Shown here: piece after piece, positions 15,378-23,236 of the stretch
How positions within the stretch are numbered: position 1 is the stretch's first letter
Layout of the letters: each line of letters begins with the position of its first letter
Source: JAITWN01 sp964581365
Lineage (GTDB): Bacteria; Pseudomonadota; Gammaproteobacteria; SZUA-140
DNA: 23,236 nucleotides
Assembly (NCBI GenBank): GCA_964581365.1
Contig: CAZOOF010000036.1
Span: 1-23,236 of the forward strand
Reading direction: 5' to 3'
The notes under the pieces: generated by a model
Database searches by the model: none
What the model was told of the DNA's origin: nothing
Seen by the model: only the letters and a program-made list of their open reading frames with translations
Made by a program: the position numbers and the translations under genes

Positions 15378-17035
15378 TGCAGTCTGCGCGCTTGTCAGTA
15401 CTTGCCCTGGCCGTTGGTCTGGCACTGCCGGCCTTCGCCCAGCAGGCGCCGGATGCCGGCCGCACACTGCAGGAGCTGCAGCCGCCGGCGGCGACGCCGC
15501 CGCAGCCCGGCCCGGCACTCGTAGTGCAGCCCCCGGCCGAGGAGGCACTGCTGCCAGGCGGCCAGCGGGTCACGCTCCAGGCGATCGCCATCAGCGGACA
15601 TACGGTCTTCAGCGAGCAGGAACTGCTGGATGTGATCGGGGATGTGCGCGACCAGTCCTTCGATCTCGCCGGCCTCAAGGGACTCGCGCGCCGGGTGACC
15701 GAGCACTATCACGCTGCCGGCTATCCCTTCGCCCGGGCGCTCATTCCGGTGCAGACCTTTGATGACGGCGTACTCTCACTGCGTGTAGTCGAGGGCCGCT
15801 ACGGCCGGGTCAGCGCGCAGGGAGACCTTGCCGATGCGGCGAGCAGATTCCTCGACCGGCTCAGCCCCGGCGAGGTGATCTCCTTCCCGGCGCTCGAGCG
15901 CGCGACCCTGATTCTCGCCGACCAGCCGGGAATCAGCATTTCGCCGCTCGTCAGACCGGGCCAGGAAATCGGGACCGGCGACCTGGTGGTGGAAGTGAGC
16001 CGCGAGCCCATGTTCTCCGGCGAGTTGGGACTGGACAACCACGGCAACCGCTACACTGGCGAGTACCGCCTGAAGGCTACGGCCCATGCGGACAGCCCGT
16101 TCATGCTCGGCGACCGCATCCGAATCGATGCGCTGTACACCGACGAAGGTCTGTGGCTGGGCGGTATCGACTACAGCGCCCCCCTGGGCACCTCGGGGCT
16201 GCGCGGCCGCATCGGATACAATCACACCTACTATGAGCTCGGCGAGGACTTCGCATCGCTCGATGCCCATGGCACGGCAAATGTCGCCAGCATCGGCCTC
16301 TCCTACCCGATCGTGCGCTCGCAGGGCAGCAATCTGTACGTAAGCGTGGACTGGCAGGAAAAGCGGCTCAACGATCAGCAGGATCTCACCGGCGATGATG
16401 CCGACCGCGACAGCCGTGTCATTCCTCTCGTGCTGCAGTTCGATCATCGCGACGATCTCTGGGGCGGCGGGGTGAGCTTCGGCGCGCTCGGCTACAGCCT
16501 CGGCGATCTGGAGCTCGACAGCGCGCTGGAGGCCGCCGACATTGCCACCGGCATGGATACCCGGGGCAGCTTCAGCAAGTGGAATCTCGATGTGGCGCGT
16601 CTGCAGAGCACACCGCTGTTACCGCTGACGCTCTACGGCCGGGTATCGGCGCAGTGGGCAGGCGACAATCTGGACTCTTCGGAAAGCTTCATCCTGGGCG
16701 GCGCCCGTGGTGTTCGCGCCTATCCGCAGGGTGAGGGCGTGGGTGACGAGGGCTGGCTGGTGCAGCTCGAAGCGCGGTATCAGATCGGCGCTTACGGTCC
16801 CTATGTGTTCTACGACACCGGCAGGACGCGCGTTCACGCCAAGCCGGCGCAGATCACCCCTGCCGTGGCGGACAATACCCGCAGCGTTTCCGGCGCCGGT
16901 CTGGGCCTGCGTTACACGCGCGACCGGTTCACCCTGGACGCGGCGGTCGCCTGGCGCACCAGCGGCGGCGAACCCGAGTCCGACAGCAAGGATCGCAACC
17001 CCCGGCTCTGGTTTACGGGCGGATGGCGGTTCTGA
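15377..17035 (+). CDS. TpsB/ShlB-FhaC family outer membrane transporter
   Basis: This 552-residue partner of the upstream exoprotein forms an outer-membrane pore that exports it. It has a signal peptide (residues 1-21, ALPAFA) and a proline-rich linker (about 30-60). A POTRA domain (about 65-143) carries ISGHTVFSEQELLDVIGDV and LSLRVVEGRYGRV. A second POTRA-like stretch runs to about 210, and the ShlB-type barrel ends in WFTGGWRF with terminal phenylalanine. The conserved VRGY tetrad of the L6 loop appears as VRAY (GARGVRAYPQGEG). The start overlaps the exoprotein stop (TAATG), and the GAGGAGGAG coding the adhesin C-terminus serves as ribosome site, so the two are translationally coupled. A strong hairpin follows. 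Confidence 0.93.
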   Translation: MQSARLSVLALAVGLALPAFAQQAPDAGRTLQELQPPAATPPQPGPALVVQPPAEEALLPGGQRVTLQAIAISGHTVFSEQELLDVIGDVRDQSFDLAGLKGLARRVTEHYHAAGYPFARALIPVQTFDDGVLSLRVVEGRYGRVSAQGDLADAASRFLDRLSPGEVISFPALERATLILADQPGISISPLVRPGQEIGTGDLVVEVSREPMFSGELGLDNHGNRYTGEYRLKATAHADSPFMLGDRIRIDALYTDEGLWLGGIDYSAPLGTSGLRGRIGYNHTYYELGEDFASLDAHGTANVASIGLSYPIVRSQGSNLYVSVDWQEKRLNDQQDLTGDDADRDSRVIPLVLQFDHRDDLWGGGVSFGALGYSLGDLELDSALEAADIATGMDTRGSFSKWNLDVARLQSTPLLPLTLYGRVSAQWAGDNLDSSESFILGGARGVRAYPQGEGVGDEGWLVQLEARYQIGAYGPYVFYDTGRTRVHAKPAQITPAVADNTRSVSGAGLGLRYTRDRFTLDAAVAWRTSGGEPESDSKDRNPRLWFTGGWRF

Positions 17036-17069
17036 ACGGCGTCACCTCCCGGCCGTGATGCATACAGGT

Positions 17070-17094
17070 GCGACCTGCCCCTCAGGCAGGTCGC
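17070..17094. terminator. Hairpin between convergent transporter and DUF3016 genes
   Basis: A perfect 10-bp stem, GCGACCTGCC / GGCAGGTCGC, with a five-base loop CCTCA sits in the 62-base gap between two converging genes. No clear U-tract follows on either strand. Its position suggests a bidirectional terminator or stabilising 3' hairpin. Confidence 0.65.
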
Positions 17095-17097
17095 GCC

Positions 17098-17604
17098 TCA
17101 TTCGCGTTCCTCACCGCGCGCCTTGTCTCCAAACTCCTCCGTCAGCCACTCGTGCAGCATGATCCGCTCGTAGACGAGTGGATCCGGGTCGTCTTTCGCC
17201 CGCGGCCGCATCTGGTAATTGAGATCGCGCAGGGTTCGCTGCCCTTCCCGGATGATGTCGCCGGTCTCATTCCTCAACGTGAAGTGAACATCGATGCGCG
17301 GGGGGAAGGTCGGCCGCAGCATGCGAACCCGCTCCTGCAACGGCGTCCCCGGCTCGTAGCCGCCCGCCATATCGACGTCGGTAATCACGATCTCGAGCGT
17401 CTGACCGGGATGCAGCCGGCCAGCCGCGGCCGATTCGAGGAAGCCGGTGAGAGATCCGGCGACATGGGCCGGTTCGAGATCGGTGAACTCCTCGGGATTC
17501 TGCAAAACCACTGAGACGGCTCCCGGGTCACCATTCTCCGCGCCCGCCGGGTGGATGAGGAAGACTGCGAGCGCCAGCACGATCATTGACCAAGGTTTTG
17601 TCAT
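17098..17604 (-). CDS. DUF3016 domain exported protein
   Basis: This 168-residue protein has a signal peptide (MTKPWSMIVLALAVFLIHPAGA, cleavage near residue 22). The body fits DUF3016: VVLQNPEEFTDLEP near the N-terminus, QTLEIVITDVDMAGGYEPGT, FPPRIDVHFTLRNETGDII and RDLNYQMRPRAKDD. The family is periplasmic or lipoprotein-like and has no known function. The open frame continues 112 codons upstream. The ATG at 17604 is chosen because GGAGGTG sits at the right distance, a signal peptide starts there, and the upstream part is the shadow of the Smr gene on the other strand. It is divergent from the Smr gene. Confidence 0.87.
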   Translation of the reverse strand: MTKPWSMIVLALAVFLIHPAGAENGDPGAVSVVLQNPEEFTDLEPAHVAGSLTGFLESAAAGRLHPGQTLEIVITDVDMAGGYEPGTPLQERVRMLRPTFPPRIDVHFTLRNETGDIIREGQRTLRDLNYQMRPRAKDDPDPLVYERIMLHEWLTEEFGDKARGEERE

Positions 17605-17722
17605 GGTCACCTCCCTGGATGGCTGCTTGCGGCGGCGCCAGCCGCCGTGGCCGGACCCGCCGCGAAAAAGCGCTACCCGACTCATTCTACGCCGCTGCGC
17701 CGTCGGATGATAAACTCGCCCG

Positions 17723-17986
17723 ATGGCCAGGCTGAAGCTGGATCTGCATCCGCTGTTCAATGAGGGGCGCTCGATCGACGCCGCCTTGCTCAGGATCATC
17801 GAAGAAGCCGAGAGCAAGCGCATTCGTGAGGTCGAGATCATTCCCGGCAAAGGCAGCGGCCAGCTGCGCCGGCGCGTCCTGCGCTTCCTCGAGCGTCCGG
17901 ATATCAAACCGAAGTACCACCGCATCGAAATCGACAGCAAAAACCACGGCCGCCTGTTCGTTCACTTCCGCTGGGACAGGCGCTGA
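17723..17986 (+). CDS. Small Smr-domain protein
   Basis: This 87-residue stand-alone Smr (small MutS-related) domain contains KLDLHPLFNEGRSIDAALLR, then VEIIPGKGSGQLRRRVLRFL and a closing GRLFVHFRW. Smr domains bind or nick nucleic acids, and small forms have been tied to RNA processing. Two usual motif positions are changed: LDLHG is LDLHP, and HGKGSG is PGKGSG, so the second catalytic-loop histidine is missing. Binding without cleavage is a plausible inference. No ribosome site precedes the ATG. A -10-like TGATAAACT (17708-17716) lies only six bases before it, so a leaderless message is possible. Confidence 0.8.
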   Translation: MARLKLDLHPLFNEGRSIDAALLRIIEEAESKRIREVEIIPGKGSGQLRRRVLRFLERPDIKPKYHRIEIDSKNHGRLFVHFRWDRR

Positions 17987-18023
17987 CCGCAGCCGCGGCG
18001 ACACGGTCTGCAGGCCGCGCAAC

Positions 18024-18052
18024 TCGACGCAGGGCCAGCGAAGCCGTATAGT
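18024..18052 (+). promoter_or_regulatory. Candidate promoter for the ybiT-like gene
   Basis: TCGACG (18024-18029) and TATAGT (18047-18052) are separated by 17 bases. They lie about 50 bases upstream of the TTG start. The AGGTGA ribosome site falls within the predicted leader. Assigned by consensus similarity. Confidence 0.45.
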
Positions 18053-18103
18053 AGCGTCCCGCGTTTCCCGCACGCTCCACCCTTTTTCGTACCAGGTGAT
18101 CCC

Positions 18104-19693
18104 TTGATTTCCGTCTCCAATGTCACGATGCAGTTCGGCGCGAAGCCGCTGTTTGAAAACATCTCGGTCAAGTTCGGCAACGGCAATCGCTATGGCCTGA
18201 TCGGCGCCAACGGCTGCGGCAAGTCGACTCTGATGAAGATTCTCGATGGCCAGCTCGCGCCTAGCGCCGGCAATGTCTCGATCACGCCCCATCTGCGTGT
18301 CGGCCGGCTCAGCCAGGACCAGTTTGCCTACGAGCAGTACTCGGTCATCGATACCGTCATCATGGGGCACCGCGAACTGTGGGAGGTGAAGCAGGAGCGG
18401 GACCGCATATACAGCCTGCCCGAGATGTCGGACGAGGACGGCATGAAGGTAGCCGAGCTCGAAGTGCGCTTTGCCGAACTCGATGGCTACACCGCCGAAA
18501 GCCGTGCCGGTGAGATCCTGCTCGGCGCCGGCGTTCCCGAGTCGCTGCACACCGGTCCGATGAGCGAAGTAGCTCCGGGCCTCAAGCTGCGCGTTCTGCT
18601 CGCCCAGGCGCTGTTCTCCGACCCGGACATCCTGCTGCTGGACGAGCCCACCAACAACCTCGACATCCACACCATCCGCTGGCTGGAATCGATGCTCACC
18701 TCGCACCGCGCGACCATGGTGATCATCTCCCATGACCGGCACTTCCTGAATTCGGTGTGCACCCATATCGCGGATATCGACTATGGTGAATTGCGTCTCT
18801 ACCCGGGGAACTACGACGACTTCATGACTGCCTCGACGCTGGCTCGGGAACAGCTGCTGGCCGAGAACGCCAAGAAATCGGCTCAGATCGCCGATCTGCA
18901 GCAATTCGTCAGCCGCTTCTCGGCCAATGCCTCGAAAGCAAAGCAGGCAACCTCGCGGGCGAAACTGCTGGAGAAAATCAAGCTCGAAGAGGTCAAGCCA
19001 TCGAGCCGGGTCTCCCCTTTCATCCGATTCAACCAGGCCAGGAAGCTGCATCGCCTGGCCCTGGAGCTGGAAGACCTCGGCCATGGCTTCGACGGCGAGA
19101 CCTTGTTCCGTGGCGGCAGCCTGATCCTGGAAGCCGGCACACGCCTCGCCATCATCGGCGAGAACGGCGTAGGCAAGACCACGCTGCTACGCTGCCTGGT
19201 CGGCGAGCTCACGCCCAATCAGGGCACCGTCAAATGGGCGGAGAATGCCAGCATCGGCTACTGCCCCCAGGACAGCAGCGCGGACTTCGACTCCGAACTC
19301 AATCTGTTCGACTGGATGAGCCAGTGGCGCTCTCCCAGGCACGACGATCAGATCGTGCGCGCAACCCTGGGCCGGCTGCTGTTCAGCTCGGATGATTTTC
19401 GGAAGAAAGTCCGGGTATGCTCGGGCGGAGAAAAGAACCGTCTGCTGTTCGGCAAGCTGATGATGCTGGACAGCAACGTGCTGGTGATGGACGAACCGAC
19501 CAATCACCTCGACATGGAATCCATCGAAGCCCTCAACCTGGCGCTGGAACACTACGAAGGCACCCTGATCTTCGTCAGCCACGACCGCGAGTTCGTATCC
19601 TCGCTGGCTGACCGGATCATCGAAATCAGGGACCGGAAGCTGGTCGACTTCCACGGAACCTACGACGAGTATCTGGCCACCCGCGCCGTCTGA
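18104..19693 (+). CDS. ybiT: ABC-F family ATPase, YbiT-type
   Basis: This 529-residue soluble protein has two ABC domains and no membrane part, matching E. coli YbiT in length and nearly throughout in motif order. The first Walker A is GANGCGKS (residues 34-41), with LLLDEPTNNLDIHTIRWLES after a SEVAPG signature typical of YbiT. The inter-domain linker contains FVSRFSANASKAKQATSRAK. The second Walker A, GENGVGKTT, is near residue 352, followed by CSGGEKNRLLFGKLMM and DEPTNHLDMESIEALN. ABC-F proteins bind the ribosomal E site and influence translation. The start is a TTG: AGGTGA precedes it, and the next residues (ISVSNVTMQFG) align with the YbiT N-terminus. Confidence 0.93.
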   Translation: MISVSNVTMQFGAKPLFENISVKFGNGNRYGLIGANGCGKSTLMKILDGQLAPSAGNVSITPHLRVGRLSQDQFAYEQYSVIDTVIMGHRELWEVKQERDRIYSLPEMSDEDGMKVAELEVRFAELDGYTAESRAGEILLGAGVPESLHTGPMSEVAPGLKLRVLLAQALFSDPDILLLDEPTNNLDIHTIRWLESMLTSHRATMVIISHDRHFLNSVCTHIADIDYGELRLYPGNYDDFMTASTLAREQLLAENAKKSAQIADLQQFVSRFSANASKAKQATSRAKLLEKIKLEEVKPSSRVSPFIRFNQARKLHRLALELEDLGHGFDGETLFRGGSLILEAGTRLAIIGENGVGKTTLLRCLVGELTPNQGTVKWAENASIGYCPQDSSADFDSELNLFDWMSQWRSPRHDDQIVRATLGRLLFSSDDFRKKVRVCSGGEKNRLLFGKLMMLDSNVLVMDEPTNHLDMESIEALNLALEHYEGTLIFVSHDREFVSSLADRIIEIRDRKLVDFHGTYDEYLATRAV

Positions 19694-19759
19694 TCACCGG
19701 CGGCGGCGCCCTCCCCTGTTCCACGCGGCACTCCCAGCTGAGTGCTCGCAGCCCGCCGA

Positions 19760-20221
19760 TCAGCAGGTTTCGAGCCGCGCGCGGATGGCGGCGATCTCCG
19801 CTTTCACCGGCATTCTGCCGAGTTCGGCGATACGCTGGAGATAGGCCGCCGCTTCCGGAGAAAGCGCGACCATGTCGAACTCGGCGAGATCTTCCGGCGT
19901 TGCATCGACGAGACTGTCCATCCACGCCTCGAGCGCTTTGCGCGGCTTTTCGATCACCTGATGATGTCGGGTGTTGCCGATCACGAACAGCGCCACGAAC
20001 ATGTACGGCGTCAGATAGGCGAACAGCCCGACGATGTCGGGTTCGGCGCCAGGATCGTCGAGCAGCGGAATGATGCCGAGGATGGCGACCGCCATGATGA
20101 CCGCGACCAGGGCGAGAATGATCATCAGGAAGCGGATATTCTGCCGCCGGATTTCCTCACGACGGACGCGGCTTTCCTCGCGCGCCCGCGCGATTGCGGC
20201 GGGCGCCGGCGGCTCGCCCAT
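19760..20221 (-). CDS. Two-helix membrane protein of unknown function
   Basis: I do not recognise this family. From the ATG at 20221 the protein is about 154 residues. It has a charged, arginine/glutamate-rich N-terminal helix (ARAREESRVRREEIRRQN) and two membrane segments (FLMIILALVAVIMAVAILGI and IVGLFAYLTPYMFVALFVIG). The cytoplasmic-type C-terminal half is acidic (ATPEDLAEFDMVALSPEAAA). The frame stays open upstream. GTG at 20266 would add 15 plausible residues (NDVARLQQSLVFDI) and may be the real start. A TTG at 20353 is unlikely because the added sequence looks non-coding. No candidate has a good ribosome site. It is convergent with the ybiT-like gene, and its context gives no clue to its role. 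Confidence 0.65.
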   Translation of the reverse strand: MGEPPAPAAIARAREESRVRREEIRRQNIRFLMIILALVAVIMAVAILGIIPLLDDPGAEPDIVGLFAYLTPYMFVALFVIGNTRHHQVIEKPRKALEAWMDSLVDATPEDLAEFDMVALSPEAAAYLQRIAELGRMPVKAEIAAIRARLETC

Positions 20222-20427
20222 GATGTCGAATACCAGGGATTGCTGAAGGCGCGCCACGTCGTTCACGGGGCACAGGATAGCATGACTGCCGCGCGGCCGG
20301 TTGTTCCCGCTAGCGGGCGCAGGCGGGTCGCATCTCGCATCACTAGCGTACAACCTGCTGCCATCACCACGAAGAAGCCCGGCTTCTCGCGCAGTCCGGC
20401 CGGACAGGCGCGATCACGGACCTGCGG

Positions 20428-21546
20428 TCACATCGAGATCGTGCGCCGGAATCTGGCCAGCGCCAGAGCGAAGAACGCCGCGCCTATGGCGGCTATGGCG
20501 AGAAACTGAGGCCATACGATCGACAGCCCCGCGCCCCGGTACAGAATGGCCTGCCCCAGGATAACGAAGTGGGTGTTGGGAGCAAGCAGCATCAGGGACT
20601 GGATGGCATCGGGCATGCTTTCCCGCGGCGTCATGCTGCCCGAAAGAATCTGTATGGGCACGATCACCAGGATCAGCAGCAGCCCGAACTGCGGCATCGA
20701 CCGTGAAAACGTCGCCAGCATGATGCCCATGGATGTGGTCGCGAAGAGGTGCAGCGCGGCGCCGGCGAGGAACAGGGCAGACGAGCCCTCGATGGGAACG
20801 GCGAGCCATCCGCGGACAACGACGAACAGCGAAAAGGCCGAGGCGACCAGCACGACCAGTCCCATCGACCAGACCTTGGCGGTCATGATCTCGAACGGCG
20901 TCACCGGCATCACCAGCAGATGCTCGACAGTCCCGTGCTCGCGCTCGCGCAGCAGCGCGGCACCGGTAAGAATGATGGCGAGCATCGTGATCTGATTGAT
21001 GAGCTGGGCCATGGCCCCGAACCACGAGAGGTTCAGTTCCGGGTTGAAGCGCGCGCGCAGTGCCAGCTCTACCGGAGACGCGGCGTCGGCGCGGAAGCCG
21101 GCGACGAACTCCTGCACTTCCGCGTTGACGATCGCCTGGATCTGACCGCTGCCGGCGAAGGACTGCGACATGCGCGTAGCATCCACGATGAGCTGGATAT
21201 CGGGCGAATGCCCGGCGAGCACGTCGCGCTGGAATCCGGCCGGAATGTGCAGGGCGAAGGTATAGCGGCCGGCATCGAGACCGAGCTCAGCCGCGTTCGG
21301 TCCGTCAACGAGCACGGGCAGGAATGACGGCGGATACAGCGCGCTCGCGATACGTTCCGAGAGCTGGGAACGATCCTCGTCGATGAGAGCGATCGGCGCC
21401 TTGCGCACCGTCTCCGGCGTCGCCGCGGCCGCGGTATAGATCGAGACCGTAAAGGCGAAGACGATGAATACGGCCAGCATCGGTTCGCGCCGCAGGGTGA
21501 TCAGTTCCTTGATCCCCAGATGAAGAATGTTGTAGAGCACACGCAT
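20428..21546 (-). CDS. yhhJ: ABC transporter permease, YhhJ-like (ABC-2 type)
   Basis: This 372-residue ABC-2 permease has one N-terminal membrane helix (MLAVFIVFAFTVSIYTAAAA) and a large extracytoplasmic domain (about 45-175, with APIALIDEDRSQLSERIASA). Five further helices are clustered at the C-terminal half (AQLINQITMLAIILTGAALL onward). The conserved REREHGTVEHLLVMPVTPFE follows the second helix, as in YhhJ/YbhS-type permeases. It starts one base after the stop of the fused ATPase/permease gene (TGACATG), so the two are surely co-transcribed. The pair probably makes one exporter with two membrane halves. The exported substrate is unknown. Confidence 0.9.
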   Translation of the reverse strand: MRVLYNILHLGIKELITLRREPMLAVFIVFAFTVSIYTAAAATPETVRKAPIALIDEDRSQLSERIASALYPPSFLPVLVDGPNAAELGLDAGRYTFALHIPAGFQRDVLAGHSPDIQLIVDATRMSQSFAGSGQIQAIVNAEVQEFVAGFRADAASPVELALRARFNPELNLSWFGAMAQLINQITMLAIILTGAALLREREHGTVEHLLVMPVTPFEIMTAKVWSMGLVVLVASAFSLFVVVRGWLAVPIEGSSALFLAGAALHLFATTSMGIMLATFSRSMPQFGLLLILVIVPIQILSGSMTPRESMPDAIQSLMLLAPNTHFVILGQAILYRGAGLSIVWPQFLAIAAIGAAFFALALARFRRTISM

Positions 21547-21547
21547 G

Positions 21548-23236
21548 TCAGCGATCCTGCTTGCGCAGCAGCAGTGTCCCGAGAGCGATCAGCGCCGGGC
21601 CGGCGATCAGCAAGGGCCAGAATGAGGATTCCAGCTCGGCAAAGCCCAGGCCCTTGGAGAACACACCCCGCGACACCGTGACGAAGTGAGTCGTGGGATA
21701 GATCTCTCCGACGATGCGTCCCAGCCCTTCGAGCGATGACACCGGATCGAGCATGCCGGAGAACTGCGCGGCCGGAATGATGGTCAGCAAGGCGGTGGCG
21801 AACAGGGCGGCGATCTGGCTGCGCATGAATGCCGAGATCACCATGCCCATGGCCGTGGATGCGATCACGTACAGCAGCGCCGCCAGCGCCAGGGCCGGAA
21901 AGCTGCCGGTAATCGGCACATCGAACAGCCAGACCGCAACCGCCACCAGCAGCAGAAAGTTGAGGAAAGCCAGCACGACATAGGGAAGCTGCTTGCCGAG
22001 CAGGAACTCCAGCCGGCTGACCGGGGTGACATACAGGTTGACGATCGAACCGATCTCCTTCTCCCGCACTACCGACAGCGCGGTGAGGATGGCGGGCAGC
22101 AGCATCAGAAGCAGAGGAATCACCGCCGGCACCATCGCCGGCAGGCTCCTCACGTCCGGATTGTAGAAAAATCTGGTCTCCACGCCGGCGACAACGGAAG
22201 TGCGCGCATCCGCATCGACCAGGCTGGTCGCCAGCCAGTGGGCGTGCATGCCCTGAACGTATCCGCTTACCGTCTCCGCCCGCATCGGCATTGCGCCATC
22301 GATCCAGGCGCCGATCTCCACCGGCACGCCGCGGGCGACGTCGCGAGCGAAGCCCGCGGGGATCTCGACGGCCAGACTCAGTTCGCCGGCGCGCATGCGC
22401 CGCTCGAGGTCCTCGTAGTCGAGCAGCGGCGCCTGTTCGATGAAATACCGGGATCCCGAGATCGCCAGCGCGTAGTCGCGGCTGAGCGCCGACTGATCCC
22501 GGTCGAGCACCGCGAAGCTCAGGTCCTCGACATCCATGTTGATGCCATAACCCAGCACGAACATCAGAATGACGCTTCCCAAACCCGCCAGCGTCAGACG
22601 CAGCGGATCGCGTCGCAGCTCGAGCGCTTCCCGGCGCGCATAACCGAGCAGCCGCTGCAGCGCGAGCAGGCCAGGTCGGGACGCCGGCCTCGCGCCATCG
22701 TCCGCCGACCGTCCCCGGCACGCCCGCTCCTGCGCCGCCGGCGCGATGACCGCATCACTTGCCGCCGGCTCGCCGGGGCTGGAATCCTGACTGGATGGCG
22801 CTCCGGTCGCCTCCTCGAGGTAGGCGATGAAGGCTGCCTCCAGGCTGCCGACGCCGCGCGCGGCGACGATCGCCGCCGGCGTGTCGCTCACCAGTACCCG
22901 ACCGGCATGCATCAGCGAGATCCGGTCGCAGCGCTCGGCCTCGTTCATGAAATGCGTGGAAATGAAGATCGTGACGCCATCGTCGCGGGCGAGATCGATC
23001 ATGATGCGCCAGAAGCGATCACGCGCCACAGGATCGACGCCGGAAGTCGGCTCGTCGAGAATGAGCAGATCCGGCCCGTGGATCATCGCCACGGCGAGGG
23101 ACAGTCGTTGCCGCTCGCCCAGCGGCAGCGATTCCGGCAGCGCATCCATGATCGCTGCCAGTTCGAAGCGCGCGGCCATCTCCTCGACCCGCGCCGGAAT
23201 GCGCTCCGGATCCATCCCGAACAGGCGCGCGTGGAG
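21548..23236 (-). CDS. rbbA: RbbA-like fused ABC ATPase/ABC-2 permease, 5' part outside window
   Basis: The gene runs off the right edge; 562 residues are visible. The N-terminal visible part is the end of an ABC ATPase domain. It has the atypical signature LPLGERQRLSLAVAMIH found in RbbA's second ABC domain, Walker B LLILDEPTSGVDPVARD and the switch histidine in ISTHFMNEAERCD. A polar linker (about 140-180) joins it to an ABC-2 permease with a first helix (LTLAGLGSVILMFVLGYGIN), a large periplasmic domain and a C-terminal helix cluster around VVREKEIGSIVNLYVTPVS. RbbA was named as a ribosome-associated ATPase, but with YhhJ next to it an export role is more natural. The missing part should hold at least one further ABC domain if the gene is a full RbbA. 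Confidence 0.88.
   Translation of the reverse strand, partial: LHARLFGMDPERIPARVEEMAARFELAAIMDALPESLPLGERQRLSLAVAMIHGPDLLILDEPTSGVDPVARDRFWRIMIDLARDDGVTIFISTHFMNEAERCDRISLMHAGRVLVSDTPAAIVAARGVGSLEAAFIAYLEEATGAPSSQDSSPGEPAASDAVIAPAAQERACRGRSADDGARPASRPGLLALQRLLGYARREALELRRDPLRLTLAGLGSVILMFVLGYGINMDVEDLSFAVLDRDQSALSRDYALAISGSRYFIEQAPLLDYEDLERRMRAGELSLAVEIPAGFARDVARGVPVEIGAWIDGAMPMRAETVSGYVQGMHAHWLATSLVDADARTSVVAGVETRFFYNPDVRSLPAMVPAVIPLLLMLLPAILTALSVVREKEIGSIVNLYVTPVSRLEFLLGKQLPYVVLAFLNFLLLVAVAVWLFDVPITGSFPALALAALLYVIASTAMGMVISAFMRSQIAALFATALLTIIPAAQFSGMLDPVSSLEGLGRIVGEIYPTTHFVTVSRGVFSKGLGFAELESSFWPLLIAGPALIALGTLLLRKQDR

Noticed and set aside
17687..19084. 465-codon minus-strand frame opposite the ybiT-like gene
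   Set aside because: Same reason: shadow of a gene with complete ABC-F motifs.

Overview
The window looks like chromosomal DNA of a GC-rich Gram-negative bacterium. Signal peptides, an OmpA-like barrel, a two-partner secretion pair and an RbbA/YhhJ-type ABC exporter all point to an outer membrane. YbiT and YjgR homologues suggest a gammaproteobacterium, possibly from the Xanthomonadales/Chromatiales side; that placement is inference.

Region 1 (1-1130) is the wreck of a P4-like integrative element. It holds direct repeats, an internally deleted and frameshifted tyrosine integrase, an intact-looking AlpA-type regulator, and a Toprim/primase fragment with two frameshifts. A small outer-membrane beta-barrel gene with its own terminator follows (1302-1877). 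Region 2 (1915-2466) is a rearrangement scar. The last ~57 codons of a uvrD-like gene, themselves decayed, abut the end of an IS21-family element that keeps only the tail of istB. An 11-bp tandem repeat follows and supplies the stop codon of the next gene.

Region 3 (2464-7378) holds a YjgR/DUF853 HerA-like ATPase, then a five-gene minus-strand operon: DUF1428, a two-domain VOC protein, a one-domain VOC protein and two SRPBCC/AHSA1 proteins. A divergent MarR regulator faces it, with a perfect 12-bp palindrome in the shared promoter region. Region 4 (7461-9887) has an ATP-grasp protein of the sugar-transfer-associated type, divergent from a meso-diaminopimelate dehydrogenase.

Region 5 (9888-17094) is a two-partner secretion operon. 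A 444-bp leader precedes a 1681-residue exoprotein with ESPR signal, FHA-type TPS domain, GLUG repeats, one MBG-like domain and a long YDG array. Its stop overlaps the start of its TpsB/ShlB-type transporter, and a strong hairpin closes the operon. The last eight YDG repeats show an A-A-B-C-A-B-C-A order, evidence of block duplication.

Region 6 (17098-23236) carries a DUF3016 exported protein, a small Smr-domain protein, a YbiT-type ABC-F ATPase with a TTG start, a two-helix membrane protein of unknown function, and the YhhJ-like permease and 3' part of an RbbA-like fused ATPase/permease that runs off the window. No RNA genes or CRISPR arrays were recognised. The points most worth following are the MarR-linked operon and the higher-order adhesin repeat.
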